Assembly: GCA_023251515.1 (NCBI GenBank)
Contig: JAHEYQ010000006.1
Coordinates: 1 to 64,000, forward strand
DNA from: Bacteroidales bacterium
GTDB lineage: Bacteria; Bacteroidota; Bacteroidia; Bacteroidales; JACABE01
DNA: 64,000 bases
Direction: 5' to 3'
A program made the position numbers and the translations under genes. Below, piece after piece: positions 50,497 to 60,697 of the stretch. The notes under the pieces were generated by a model. The model did not search any database. It was not told where the DNA came from and saw only the letters and a list, made by a program, of their open reading frames with translations. The stretch's first letter is position 1. Every line of letters begins with the position of its first letter.

Positions 50497-51726
50497 TTAA
50501 AAATTATATGAAATTCCTATACCCGGCAATACAGTAACCGATTTATAAGTTCCAGCAAAATTAGCCGGAGAATATATTGCATTTCTTTCTAAGCCCATCA
50601 GATAAACAAATGAAGCATCGATATTTAGTTTTTCATTTACTTTGTAAGAAGCTCCCAATGACAAGCCAATCTGATTGGTACTTGGGGTTTCAGGATTCAG
50701 GTAATTGTCTTTTACAGGAGATTTATCAAAATAAGCACCAGCTCTGCAAGTTAGTTTTTCATTGTATTGATATTGAGCACCAACTCTGATAACAGGTGCA
50801 TCTTCGTATAAACGTGGATTACGTGAATCTTCAAGAGAAGAGGTATTTGGTGTAAAATCGAAGACCAAAGAATCGTAAACACTCCAGAAAACATAATTTA
50901 AATCAGCACCTATCAACAATTTATCATTAACCTGATAGGAAATTCCAATATTTAAATTTGCAGGCATTGGCAACATTGCATCAAATTTAACGCCTGAAGG
51001 AAAATTGGTTGATAATGCAGCAGGTACTTTAAATGTAACATCGCCACCCTCCATTTTCATTTCAATTTTAGAACGATAAGTAACACCAATTCCGAGTTTG
51101 GGAGTTGGTTTCGACATAATTCCAATACTATAACCAAAATTAGAGGTATTGCCTTCAAGGGTAGATTTTCCTTCACCACTGGCATCAGCTACAGGCAACA
51201 TCTTGCTTAATGAAACGGTACCGGTCATGTAATTAAATCCGGCACCAATGCTAAAATAATCACAAAACTTATACGAAACAGTAGGCTGAATATTAAATGC
51301 ATGGAAAGAAATATCTGTAATAAGATATCTGCCATCCCAGGTATCGCCCCATTTTAATGAGTTGCCATAAGGTGTATTTACACCCAGACCAACTGAGATT
51401 TTTTCATTAATTTTATAAGTTCCATAAAAATGTAATGGTGGACTTAAAGGATTATCAGTATTAGCCTGATAAACTGAAGGAGCTATTTTCTGGAATGTAG
51501 TGTTGGCAAAAACACCTGAAACTCCCGTTACAAAGCTGAATTTAGTCTTAACAAAAGACATTCCACCCGGATTAAAAAAAACACTGCTGGCATCCAGCGT
51601 AAATCCTGTGCCTATGTAACCCATGCCGTTTTGTTTGATACCCTGAATATTAATCTGGTATCCACCGGCTTTCACCAAGGTTGATGCAAATAATGCAATC
51701 AACAATAAAGTAAACTTTCGATTCAT
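50497..51726 (-). CDS. OmpP1/FadL/TodX family outer membrane protein
   Basis: GGYQINIQGIKQNGMGYIGTGFTLDASSVFFNPGGMSFVKT; beta-barrel with terminal aromatic residue. Confidence 0.93.
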   Translation of the reverse strand: MNRKFTLLLIALFASTLVKAGGYQINIQGIKQNGMGYIGTGFTLDASSVFFNPGGMSFVKTKFSFVTGVSGVFANTTFQKIAPSVYQANTDNPLSPPLHFYGTYKINEKISVGLGVNTPYGNSLKWGDTWDGRYLITDISFHAFNIQPTVSYKFCDYFSIGAGFNYMTGTVSLSKMLPVADASGEGKSTLEGNTSNFGYSIGIMSKPTPKLGIGVTYRSKIEMKMEGGDVTFKVPAALSTNFPSGVKFDAMLPMPANLNIGISYQVNDKLLIGADLNYVFWSVYDSLVFDFTPNTSSLEDSRNPRLYEDAPVIRVGAQYQYNEKLTCRAGAYFDKSPVKDNYLNPETPSTNQIGLSLGASYKVNEKLNIDASFVYLMGLERNAIYSPANFAGTYKSVTVLPGIGISYNF

Positions 51727-52159
51727 GTTAAAAATTTAAATAAACTATTGAATTTTTTTCGAACGCAAAAATAATAAAATTTTCATTTCATTTAATACCA
51801 TGGTTTTTAATTGGCATTATTTTTCGAACGACTATAACTAATAACAAACAAATAACACTAATTATTGTTTAAAAAACAAAAAAAGTAATTTAAAGAATAT
51901 TATTCATTTTAAATTATTCCATATAAATGCTTTTCATTTTTTACTAATTTTATATAGTACGATTCGTATATATAAAATTAGACTTATTATTTTATTTCTT
52001 ATTTTAAGTGCAGAATAATTTAACAGTAATTTATCATTTATTTTTTCACTAAATCAACTGTAAAATAGAAAAAGTAAAAATTTTATTATTGAATATTTTT
52101 GATTATTTTTGCTTTTTAAAATAAAAACATACTGCTGCGAATTAATCAATATATTAACA

Positions 52160-53098
52160 ATGAATATAGATTTTGAAAAAACAAAATGCCTTATAATTGG
52201 CTCCGGACCTGCAGGTTACACAGCTGCTATTTATGCTGCCAGAGCTGATTTAAAACCAATTGTTTACCAAGGTTTACAACCCGGAGGTCAATTGACAATT
52301 ACTACTGAAGTTGAAAATTTCCCGGGGTATCCTGAAGGAATAACTGGACCCGAAATGATGGAACAACTTAAAATACAAGCAGAAAGATTTGGAACTGATG
52401 TCAGATGGGGTATTGTTACTGAAGTAGATTTCTCAGAAAGACCATTTAAAATCACATCAGATGATGGCAAAAAAATATTAGCTGATAGTGTTATCATTGC
52501 AACAGGAGCTTCTGCAAAATGGCTAGGAATTGAATCTGAAAAAAGATATAACGGTCAGGGTGTCTCTGCTTGTGCTACATGTGATGGTTTTTTTTATAGA
52601 GGTAAAGATGTTGCAATTGTTGGAGGAGGAGATACCGCTGCAGAAGAAGCAACTTATCTGGCAAAATTATGCAACAAGGTTTATATGATTGTTCGCAGAG
52701 ATGAATTAAGAGCTTCTAAAGCCATGCAGGAAAAAGTATTTAACACACCTAATATCGAAGTCCTATGGAATCATACAACAAAAGAAATATTAGGTAATTT
52801 TTCTGGAGTAAACGGTGTATTACTTTCAAATACTAAAACAGGTGAAGATAAACAAATTGATCTTCATGGCTTTTTTGTTGCAATTGGTCACTCGCCTAAT
52901 ACCGAACTATTTAAAGGTCAAATTAGTTTAGATGAGATGGATTATATAATCACTACTCCTGGTTCAACAAAAACCAATATTGAAGGAGTTTATGCTGCTG
53001 GAGATGTTCAGGATCATCATTATCGTCAAGCTATTACAGCTGCAGGAAGCGGTTGTATGGCTGCAATTGAAGCAGAAAGATTTTTATCATCTAAATAA
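52160..53098 (+). CDS. trxB: Thioredoxin-disulfide reductase; likely start trimmed to ATG at 52160
   Basis: IIGSGPAGYTAAIYAARADL; GVSACATCDGFFYRGKDVAIVGGGDTAAEEA; YAAGDVQD. Confidence 0.95.
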   Translation: MNIDFEKTKCLIIGSGPAGYTAAIYAARADLKPIVYQGLQPGGQLTITTEVENFPGYPEGITGPEMMEQLKIQAERFGTDVRWGIVTEVDFSERPFKITSDDGKKILADSVIIATGASAKWLGIESEKRYNGQGVSACATCDGFFYRGKDVAIVGGGDTAAEEATYLAKLCNKVYMIVRRDELRASKAMQEKVFNTPNIEVLWNHTTKEILGNFSGVNGVLLSNTKTGEDKQIDLHGFFVAIGHSPNTELFKGQISLDEMDYIITTPGSTKTNIEGVYAAGDVQDHHYRQAITAAGSGCMAAIEAERFLSSK

Positions 53099-53171
53099 TA
53101 TTATTCAAAATCGCTTTTAGAATCTGGTTCAATAAGGCGATTTTGCTTTTTACTAAACTTTTTATTATTGC

Positions 53172-55202
53172 ATGGATCAACAAAATTATAACAGTCAGTT
53201 TCAAGGGAAATGGGTTAAAGAGACTTTTTCCTCTGAAAAAATGACCAAATACAAAATAAAAAAGAAAAAACCTAAAAAAAGTTTTTTTAGTTCATTAATT
53301 TATCAATTTACAAATCAACTAAAATCAATTTCAAATGAGCTGTTTTCTCCATATATGGATAGTGGCAAAAGAAAAAAAAGCATATTTGAATCATTATCAA
53401 AGAGATCAATAATATTAAAAGCAATACAAAACTCCGTTCAAGATATATCAAAAATAATATTAAGTATAAAAAAAACAATACAATTAAAAAAAAGGGAAGT
53501 ACGAAAATCTGAAGTTTTAATTCAGAAAGAAATCAAACAAAAGAAAAGATCATTATCAAACAGATCAATAATATTAAAAGCATTACAAAAATCCTTTAAA
53601 GATATTTCAAAAATAATATTAAATATTAAAAAAACAATAAAGTTTAAAAAAAAGGAAATAAGAAAATCTGAAGTTTTAATTCAGAAAGGAATCAAACAAA
53701 AGAAAAGATCATTATCAAACAGATCAATGATATTAAAAGCATCACAAAACTCCTTTAAAGATATTTCAAAAATAATATTAAATATTAAAAAAACAATAAA
53801 ATTTAAAAAAAAGGAAATAAGAAAATCTGAAGTTTTAATTCAAAAAAAAATCAAACAAAAGAAAAGAGAAGAATTCATCTTATTATTAAAAAATATTATT
53901 TTTTTAAAATTTATTTTTAGTCCAAAGAAAAAAATAATTAGCCGTGATATATTAAAAATAAATAAAAAATTAAAACAAAAAAGAAAAGAAACACTCATTT
54001 CATATGTAAAAAATATTATTTCATTAAATTTTTTATTAAAACCAAATAAAAAAAATGCTAGTAAAGAATTATTATTAATTAATCAAAAACTTAGAAAGAA
54101 AAAAATAGATGAATTTAAAACAAGAATAGTAAGGTTATCTCAACTGAAATTTTCAGCAAAAAAACGAAGTATTAGCAAAAAAATGCTTCAAAGAGAACTT
54201 AAGGAAAAAAGGAAAAAACGATTAAAAAAAAATATTTCAGATTTCAAAACGTTTCCTAATAGAAGCTTAATCAGCATACTTGGTTTTTTAAAATATTTGT
54301 TTAATAATATTATTAACATCAAATCAAAAATTAATGATTTAACAGAAAATATCAATCGTATTAATACTGACCAAGAATTAAAAAACAGGTTTCTATATAC
54401 TTATTCTAACTCATCATTAGCTTTCATTATAACTTTTTTATTTGTCTATTATATAAATCAGATTGTAACATCAATACTTTGTACATCTTATTCAATTCCG
54501 ATTGTTCTTTACTATTTTGATATTATTTATCAAGTTGGACCCTATTCTACCCTTTGGAATCGCTTTAATATTTTAATTATCTTTGGATCAGCACCATTTT
54601 TTTCTCTATTACTTTCCGTAATTTTTTACAGGTTTTTTAAACTATCAAAAACCAGATTTAAATACCTAAGAGTTTACATGTTATGGGGTATGATTCATTC
54701 ATTTGTTTTCTATTTTGGTGCCTACATTGTTGGAGCTATTACCCGTTCAGGTTTTGTATATTTTACTGAATGGCTATTCTTTAGCTATATGTTTGACATT
54801 GAAGAAATTATTTTTATTGTATGTTGTTTAATCGCATTAATTTCCATCGGTTATTTTTCATCTGACTTTTTTCTTTCCACTGCCTATCACAAAGATTTAA
54901 TATCTTTTAAAAATAAAAAGTATTTTAAATTTGCGCACATTCTACTACCTTGGTTAACAGGTATATTTATTCTGAACATTTTTAATTTCCCTAATATTAC
55001 TGTATATAACATACTGATGTACAGTTCTATACTTTTAATTTTAATACCAGCAATGTTTGATTATCAAAATTACAAAACTCAACAAATTGTTATTGTTAAA
55101 TCAAAACAGAAATACAGTTTTCTAAAGTGGAATATTATAGTATCTGTTATTTTAATTGTATTAATCAGATATTTGCTTAATGATGGCATTTGGCTTAATT
55201 AA
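53172..55202 (+). CDS. Lys-rich repeat protein with C-terminal multi-pass membrane domain
   Basis: Three about 53-aa repeats encoded by 159-bp units from 53403, then about three degenerate about 39-aa Lys-rich repeats, then about seven hydrophobic segments. Confidence 0.8.
   Translation: MDQQNYNSQFQGKWVKETFSSEKMTKYKIKKKKPKKSFFSSLIYQFTNQLKSISNELFSPYMDSGKRKKSIFESLSKRSIILKAIQNSVQDISKIILSIKKTIQLKKREVRKSEVLIQKEIKQKKRSLSNRSIILKALQKSFKDISKIILNIKKTIKFKKKEIRKSEVLIQKGIKQKKRSLSNRSMILKASQNSFKDISKIILNIKKTIKFKKKEIRKSEVLIQKKIKQKKREEFILLLKNIIFLKFIFSPKKKIISRDILKINKKLKQKRKETLISYVKNIISLNFLLKPNKKNASKELLLINQKLRKKKIDEFKTRIVRLSQLKFSAKKRSISKKMLQRELKEKRKKRLKKNISDFKTFPNRSLISILGFLKYLFNNIINIKSKINDLTENINRINTDQELKNRFLYTYSNSSLAFIITFLFVYYINQIVTSILCTSYSIPIVLYYFDIIYQVGPYSTLWNRFNILIIFGSAPFFSLLLSVIFYRFFKLSKTRFKYLRVYMLWGMIHSFVFYFGAYIVGAITRSGFVYFTEWLFFSYMFDIEEIIFIVCCLIALISIGYFSSDFFLSTAYHKDLISFKNKKYFKFAHILLPWLTGIFILNIFNFPNITVYNILMYSSILLILIPAMFDYQNYKTQQIVIVKSKQKYSFLKWNIIVSVILIVLIRYLLNDGIWLN
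53403..53866 (+). repeat. Three tandem 159-bp intragenic repeats
   Basis: AGATCAATAATATTAAAAGC recurs (with substitutions) at 53403, 53562, 53721. Confidence 0.9.
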
Positions 55203-55214
55203 AAAAAAATATAA

Positions 55215-55631
55215 ATGAATATAATAATCATAAACGGACCTAATCTAAATCTTTTAGGAAAAAGGGAGACAGATATTTATGGTAATATCAGTTTTGATAA
55301 TTATTTAAATCAAATGAAAAAGGATTTTCCTCAGATTTCAATAGATTTTTTCCAATCAAATATTGAAGGTGAAATTATAAATAAAATTCACGAAACCGGA
55401 TTTAATTGCGATGGTATTATATTAAATGCAGGAGCTTACACTCATACTTCAATTGCTATTGCAGATGCAATTGCTGCTATAAAAGCACCCGTAATTGAAG
55501 TGCATATTTCCAATATTTTTGCAAGGGAAGACTTTCGTCAGATTTCAATGTTGGCTAAATACTGCAAAGGAAGTATAAGCGGGTTTGGGCTAAAAAGTTA
55601 TAAACTGGCAATACTCAGTCTTATTTCGTAA
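55215..55631 (+). CDS. aroQ: Type II 3-dehydroquinate dehydratase
   Basis: IIIINGPNLNLLGKRETDIYG; GIILNAGAYTHTSIAIADAI; EVHISNIFAREDFR. Confidence 0.96.
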   Translation: MNIIIINGPNLNLLGKRETDIYGNISFDNYLNQMKKDFPQISIDFFQSNIEGEIINKIHETGFNCDGIILNAGAYTHTSIAIADAIAAIKAPVIEVHISNIFAREDFRQISMLAKYCKGSISGFGLKSYKLAILSLIS

Positions 55632-56643
55632 ATAAATCAATTTTTAGTTTGCTGAATAACTGTATTTTACGAATATAGTGATCCCAAACAATATTGCTAT
55701 TATAGATTTTAGAAACATTTTTCTGAGTAATATTCTTTCTTTTTTTATGATTTTGTCTTATTGAGAAATAAAAGCTAAAATGTGCCTTTACAACCGCTCC
55801 TAAATCTTTAAATCCACCTTCAGTTAAGAATTTAATACCTGCAACAAAATCAAGCAAAAGTCTTAATGTGAATACTTTAAAAAGTCTATCTGAAGGAAGA
55901 TTTTTATATAATAAATAAAAATTATTTCTGAAATTTAAATATGTTTTCCTTGAATTGTTTTTTGGCAATGTACCTCCCCCAACATGATATACTTTTGAGT
56001 CAGGACAATACATTATTTTATAGCCTTCATTCTTTAATCTCCAGCAAAAATCAATTTCCTCCATGTGAGCAAAAAAATCATTATCCAAGCCGCCAAATTT
56101 GTGGTATAAATCTGCTTTTACAAACATTGAGGCTCCAGATGCCCAAAAAACTTCACAAACATCATCATATTGACCAGAATCTGTTTCCAAATGCTGAAAG
56201 ATTCTGCCTCTGCAGAAAGGATATCCATATTTATCAATAAAACCTCCCGCTGCACCTGCATATTCAAATTTATCTGGTTCTGAATAAGATAATAATTTGG
56301 GTTGACAAACTGCTATTTTCTCATCAGCATCCATCAATTTTATTATAGGTTTTATCCAATTTTCAGTTACTTCTATATCAGAATTTAACAATATATAATA
56401 TTGAGCTTCAACCTGCAACAATGCATCATTATATCCTTTTGAAAATCCTCCATTTTCAGAATTTTTAATAATTCTGATTTCAGGATATGTTTTCTGCATA
56501 AATTCGATAGAATCGTCAGTTGATGCATTATCAGCAATAATGATTTCTGCATCATCTTTACTATATTGAATTACAGAAGGTAAAAATTTCTCAAGAAATT
56601 TACGTCCATTCCAGTTTAAAATTACTACAGCAGTTTTTGTCAT
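55621..56643 (-). CDS. Glycosyltransferase family 2
   Basis: VVILNWNGRKFLEKFLPS..ADNASTDDSIEF..NSENGGFSKGYNDAL. Confidence 0.93.
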   Translation of the reverse strand: MTKTAVVILNWNGRKFLEKFLPSVIQYSKDDAEIIIADNASTDDSIEFMQKTYPEIRIIKNSENGGFSKGYNDALLQVEAQYYILLNSDIEVTENWIKPIIKLMDADEKIAVCQPKLLSYSEPDKFEYAGAAGGFIDKYGYPFCRGRIFQHLETDSGQYDDVCEVFWASGASMFVKADLYHKFGGLDNDFFAHMEEIDFCWRLKNEGYKIMYCPDSKVYHVGGGTLPKNNSRKTYLNFRNNFYLLYKNLPSDRLFKVFTLRLLLDFVAGIKFLTEGGFKDLGAVVKAHFSFYFSIRQNHKKRKNITQKNVSKIYNSNIVWDHYIRKIQLFSKLKIDLFTK

Positions 56644-57552
56644 TTAGTTCATTCTTTTATGTTTCCACCTCCTATGCGACCATAACCAGTTTTCAGGATA
56701 TTCAACTATTAATTTTTCCAATGCTTTAACATACATTTCCGAAATTTCGCCAGTTTTTGTTTGTTTTGCATCATCTGTTAAAAGTTCAAATTCAAGCAAA
56801 TAATTACTTCTGCTTTTACGAACTATCCGCAAAAAAACAACAGCAAAACCCAGACTTTTCGACATTTTTTCCAAGCCTGTAAAAAAAGCAGTTTCCTGAT
56901 TTAAAAAAGTTGTCCAGTAATTATCTCCATCCTTTGAAGGAGATTGATCTCCTAAAATATAATTAATTGTCAACAGATTTCGGTTTTCGATAAAACGACG
57001 ATAAGCCTGCTGTGAAGCCAGCAATTCCAATCCAAAACAACCTCTTATTTTTTTTATATATTTATCGAAATATAAATTTTTCTGAGGCTGATAAATGGCA
57101 AATGCTTTGTGTTTACAAATCAATGGCAAAACCATAGCAGATAGCTCCCAACTTCCTGTATGCCCGCAAGCTACAAATATACTTTTATTATTTTCATATA
57201 ATTTTTCAAGCAATTCAAGGTTTTTAAACTCAAAATGTTTGAGAAATTTCTTATTACTTAATTTTGAAAATTTCAGTGATTCAACTATTAAATCAGCCAT
57301 AATTTTCATATACTTTTTTCTGAGAAGTTTTATTTCTTCTTCACTTTTCTGAGGAAAAGAGTTTTTAAGATTCTGAATAACAACTTCTTTCCGATGTTTT
57401 AAAATATAACTTAATACAAAATATAAAAAATCGGAAAATTTATACAGCAAACTTAATGGCAATGCAGATATCAGTTTCTCAAATATTAAGAATGTATAAA
57501 AACCTAAGCTTTTCATTTTCAAATATAAAGTGTGTTTTAAAATATTATACAA
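56644..57552 (-). CDS. LpxL/HtrB-type lysophospholipid (lipid A) acyltransferase
   Basis: VACGHTGSWELSAMVLPLI; ILGDQSPSKDGDNYWTTFLNQETAFFTGLEKMS; NWLWSHRRWKHKR. Confidence 0.9.
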   Translation of the reverse strand: MYNILKHTLYLKMKSLGFYTFLIFEKLISALPLSLLYKFSDFLYFVLSYILKHRKEVVIQNLKNSFPQKSEEEIKLLRKKYMKIMADLIVESLKFSKLSNKKFLKHFEFKNLELLEKLYENNKSIFVACGHTGSWELSAMVLPLICKHKAFAIYQPQKNLYFDKYIKKIRGCFGLELLASQQAYRRFIENRNLLTINYILGDQSPSKDGDNYWTTFLNQETAFFTGLEKMSKSLGFAVVFLRIVRKSRSNYLLEFELLTDDAKQTKTGEISEMYVKALEKLIVEYPENWLWSHRRWKHKRMN

Positions 57553-57586
57553 AAATAGCTCATTATTTGAATAATGAGCTATTTTT
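57551..57586. terminator. Perfect 16-bp stem hairpin
   Basis: AAAAATAGCTCATTAT ttga ATAATGAGCTATTTTT. Confidence 0.8.
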
Positions 57587-57617
57587 ATTTACAGTTTTAT
57601 AAAAAACTTTATTTGAA

Positions 57618-59105
57618 CTATCTTGGATTTCTAAAATATTCTCCTGCACGTGTCCCTCTTGAATTCCTTGAATCGGAATCATTCATACCATTTCCGCGTG
57701 AAAGTTTAAATTCCCAGTCTGGGTCATTTACTTCGCCAATCGCATTTGAGTGGAATAATTGATAATCACTTAATGCCAAATCGGTATTGGCAAAAACAAA
57801 TTTTCTGTTTGACTGGTTTTTTAGTTTATAATAATGCCAGATTTGATATGGAACAGTTCCCCAACCTTCATTTAATCCGCTACTTGCGTCAAATGATTTG
57901 TCAACTATTTCGTTAGGTGGACCATACTCTAAATATACCCTTCCTCTGTCGGTGTCGTATCCTTTCTTTACTTTGGTACTAAATTTACTATTAACTACTT
58001 CAACTTCTTTTTTGTAAGCTAACCATGCACTTTCAGGATCGGCAGAATTTCGTTGCAACCAGAAGTTGAAAAAATATTGTTGCATCAATTGAATATCAGC
58101 TTTTTTTACCTTATCGTTTACAAACATTCTTTCAATCTCGGTACTTATCGGATACAATGAACGGATATGATCTTCGAGTATCATTTTATCTGTATATTTT
58201 GCTGCAAAAGTTTCTTCTACAGCAAGGGCTGATATGTCTTTGATTTCAAACTGTATGCTAGGCTTGCTTCTTTGGAAAAATATTTTATTGACTGATAATA
58301 CTTTATTTGTTTTATCTCTGGCTTCGATTACCAGATTGTAATTGCCTGATGGTAGTTTTGAAATATCAAATTCGCCAAATAATACATTTACTTCTTTGGT
58401 ATTTTCTCTTTTCTTTTTAATTAATGATGTGATAGGCTTCAGGCTTTCGAATGATTCAATAAAATAGGAAACTAAAAATGCATCTTCTTTTCCCAAAATA
58501 CTTGCTGTATTATAAATTTCGGTATAAAATGTGAGTTTGTCAACATTTTCGGGATAGAAATCGGATACATAAGGTATTAAATCATAGCCACTTTTGGTAA
58601 CTATACTTGGAGTGATTGATTTTTTGAAAGATTCTACCAGTTCGATACCTGATATATTTACTTGTGTTTTTGGATATTCTATGGTAATTTCATCTTTGAC
58701 CTTAAAACCGGGTTGTGTGCTATTTTTATCGCCAATCAAGAGTTCCATCGTATATTTTCCATCGGCCAATGCAAATCGTTGCTGATCTACAAAATTAAAG
58801 TTAACTTTATTGGTATCATCAACTTCCTGGCTTAAAAGATCGTACTTTTTAAAATCTTTAATGGTTTCGCTTTGCTTAAAAATAAGAGTAACTTGTATGG
58901 TGGCCTGATATTTGCCATTTTGATTTTTTACAAAATTCACGCTTTTGCCATAAACTGACAAATAAGTTTCGAGATACGAACCTTGCTGTGGCGAATAAAA
59001 ACTTGAATAAGTAAGAAATGCTTGTAATTTTTTTGCGTTTACTTCACTGATATTCAGAAAAGAAAAACTTGCAAATAAAAACAGAAAGAATATAAACTTT
59101 TTCAT
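57618..59105 (-). CDS. GWxTD domain-containing protein
   Basis: FNFWLQRNSADPESAWLAYKKEVEVVNSKFST...GYDTDRGRVYLEYGPPNEI..YQIWHYYKL. Confidence 0.88.
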   Translation of the reverse strand: MKKFIFFLFLFASFSFLNISEVNAKKLQAFLTYSSFYSPQQGSYLETYLSVYGKSVNFVKNQNGKYQATIQVTLIFKQSETIKDFKKYDLLSQEVDDTNKVNFNFVDQQRFALADGKYTMELLIGDKNSTQPGFKVKDEITIEYPKTQVNISGIELVESFKKSITPSIVTKSGYDLIPYVSDFYPENVDKLTFYTEIYNTASILGKEDAFLVSYFIESFESLKPITSLIKKKRENTKEVNVLFGEFDISKLPSGNYNLVIEARDKTNKVLSVNKIFFQRSKPSIQFEIKDISALAVEETFAAKYTDKMILEDHIRSLYPISTEIERMFVNDKVKKADIQLMQQYFFNFWLQRNSADPESAWLAYKKEVEVVNSKFSTKVKKGYDTDRGRVYLEYGPPNEIVDKSFDASSGLNEGWGTVPYQIWHYYKLKNQSNRKFVFANTDLALSDYQLFHSNAIGEVNDPDWEFKLSRGNGMNDSDSRNSRGTRAGEYFRNPR

Positions 59106-59204
59106 TTTAATTGGTATTTAAAAACTATACAAAATTAATAATTAATTGATAAGAAAACTGAGAAATCAGTTAAAGGTTGATATTTTGAAGTATTCGGCTA
59201 TCTT

Positions 59205-59876
59205 TTAGTCGTAACTAAGGCTACTTTTGCCGGTAATTGGTATTTTATTGCCCAGAAATCTTGGCTTTTTGTTTATCTGCACTTCTGCAAATGCTTTTAC
59301 TTTTGCCAGTGTTTCGCGCATTTTAAGTCGTACCAGCGAATAATAGTTTTGCCTGTCGGCTTTTATGCCATAAGCATTTATACCTTTGCTTCGGGCTATA
59401 TAAACTGCTCTGGGCAAATGAAATGCCTGTGTTACTATGATTGCATTATCTATTTCGAAAACCTCCTTTGCTCTTACCATAGTACTATATGTATCGAAAC
59501 CTGCATGATCGAGAAAAATATCTTCGGTTTTGATTCCTTTTGCTATAAGGTAGTTTTTCATGCTGTTAACTTCATCGTAATTTTTATGGCCATGATCGCC
59601 GCTTAATAGAAATTTCTTTATTTTTTGAAGCTGATACAACTCAATTGCCACATCCATCCTATCTTTCAGGAAACTTGAGGGATATCCCGTTTTTGATACC
59701 ATAGCTCCCAAAACTATAGCGGTGTAACATTCAGGAACTTCTTCTACTTTTGTGTAAATGTATTTTTTACTTTGATTATTTACATAAATATTGATGAAAA
59801 CAGAAGTTAGAATCATCATTAGTATAATTGTGATGATGTATTTTTTAAATTTCTTAATGTTTTTGATGATTTGCAT
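59205..59876 (-). CDS. YdcF/SanA-like DUF218 membrane protein
   Basis: AIVLGAMVSKTGYPSSFLKDRMDVAIELY; LLSGDHGHKNYDEVNSMKNYL; IVTQAFHLPRAVYIARSKGI. Confidence 0.88.
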   Translation of the reverse strand: MQIIKNIKKFKKYIITIILMMILTSVFINIYVNNQSKKYIYTKVEEVPECYTAIVLGAMVSKTGYPSSFLKDRMDVAIELYQLQKIKKFLLSGDHGHKNYDEVNSMKNYLIAKGIKTEDIFLDHAGFDTYSTMVRAKEVFEIDNAIIVTQAFHLPRAVYIARSKGINAYGIKADRQNYYSLVRLKMRETLAKVKAFAEVQINKKPRFLGNKIPITGKSSLSYD

Positions 59877-60061
59877 TGTTTCCTGAAATAAAGTTTTTCA
59901 ATTAAATACAGCTACAAACTTATAAAATCAATTAGTTAATAAACTTTATTTTTGATTAAATATTGTTAAAACATTTATACTAAAGCAAATATATTTAGCC
60001 TCGACCGATATATTTACCTAAACTATATTTAATTAACTAAATTTATACATTAATATACATC

Positions 60062-60397
60062 CGTATAATGGTATAGTGCTGCTGCACATATAAAATATAT
60101 ACACGTATAATGGTGTAGTGCTGCTGCACATATAAAATATATACACGTATATTAGTATAGTGCAATTGCACATATGAAATATATGCGCGTATATTGATGT
60201 AGTGCAGTTGCACATATCAAATATATGCACGTATATTGATGCTGTGCAGTTGCACATATGCAATATATGCACGTATATTAAATCCGTGCATTTGCACATT
60301 TATAATATATGAACATATATTGAGGCAGTGCAGTTGCACATATGGAATATATGTACGTATATTGTTGTAGTGCTATTGCACTTATGAAATATATGCT
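60062..60397. repeat. Tandem array of 8 units with exact 42-bp period
   Basis: Unit starts 60062, 60104, 60146, 60188, 60230, 60272, 60314, 60356; consensus CGTATATTGATGTAGTGCAGTTGCACATATCAAATATATGCA. Confidence 0.95.
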
Positions 60398-60430
60398 GAA
60401 TTACAAATTTTGCAATTCAGCACTTTTATT
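60394..60430 (+). terminator. Hairpin capping the 42-bp array
   Basis: TGCTGAATT acaaattttgc AATTCAGCA followed by CTTTTATT. Confidence 0.5.
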
Positions 60431-60697
60431 AATAATTTATCTACTCAAAAATGTAAGAAAACTCAAACAAAATCAATATCAATAAAAAACACAGACAAAA
60501 TGTTAAAAAACACATCAATTTAATTTAATGTTTCGTATATTTGTAAAAGAAACGAATTTAAGTAAATTTACATAAATTTATCATTGTTTATTCACTTAAT
60601 TTTCAAATGTATAAGCTTCAAATATTTATTAATTCTATAAAAAAAGCACTTATACATTAATCAGACATTTAAAGTAAAACTAAACAAATAATTAAAC

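Noticed and set aside
60033-60299. 88-aa '-' ORF with IYVHIFHMCNCT repeats
   Set aside because: By-product of the stop-free 42-bp unit; conserved positions follow the DNA dyads rather than codons.
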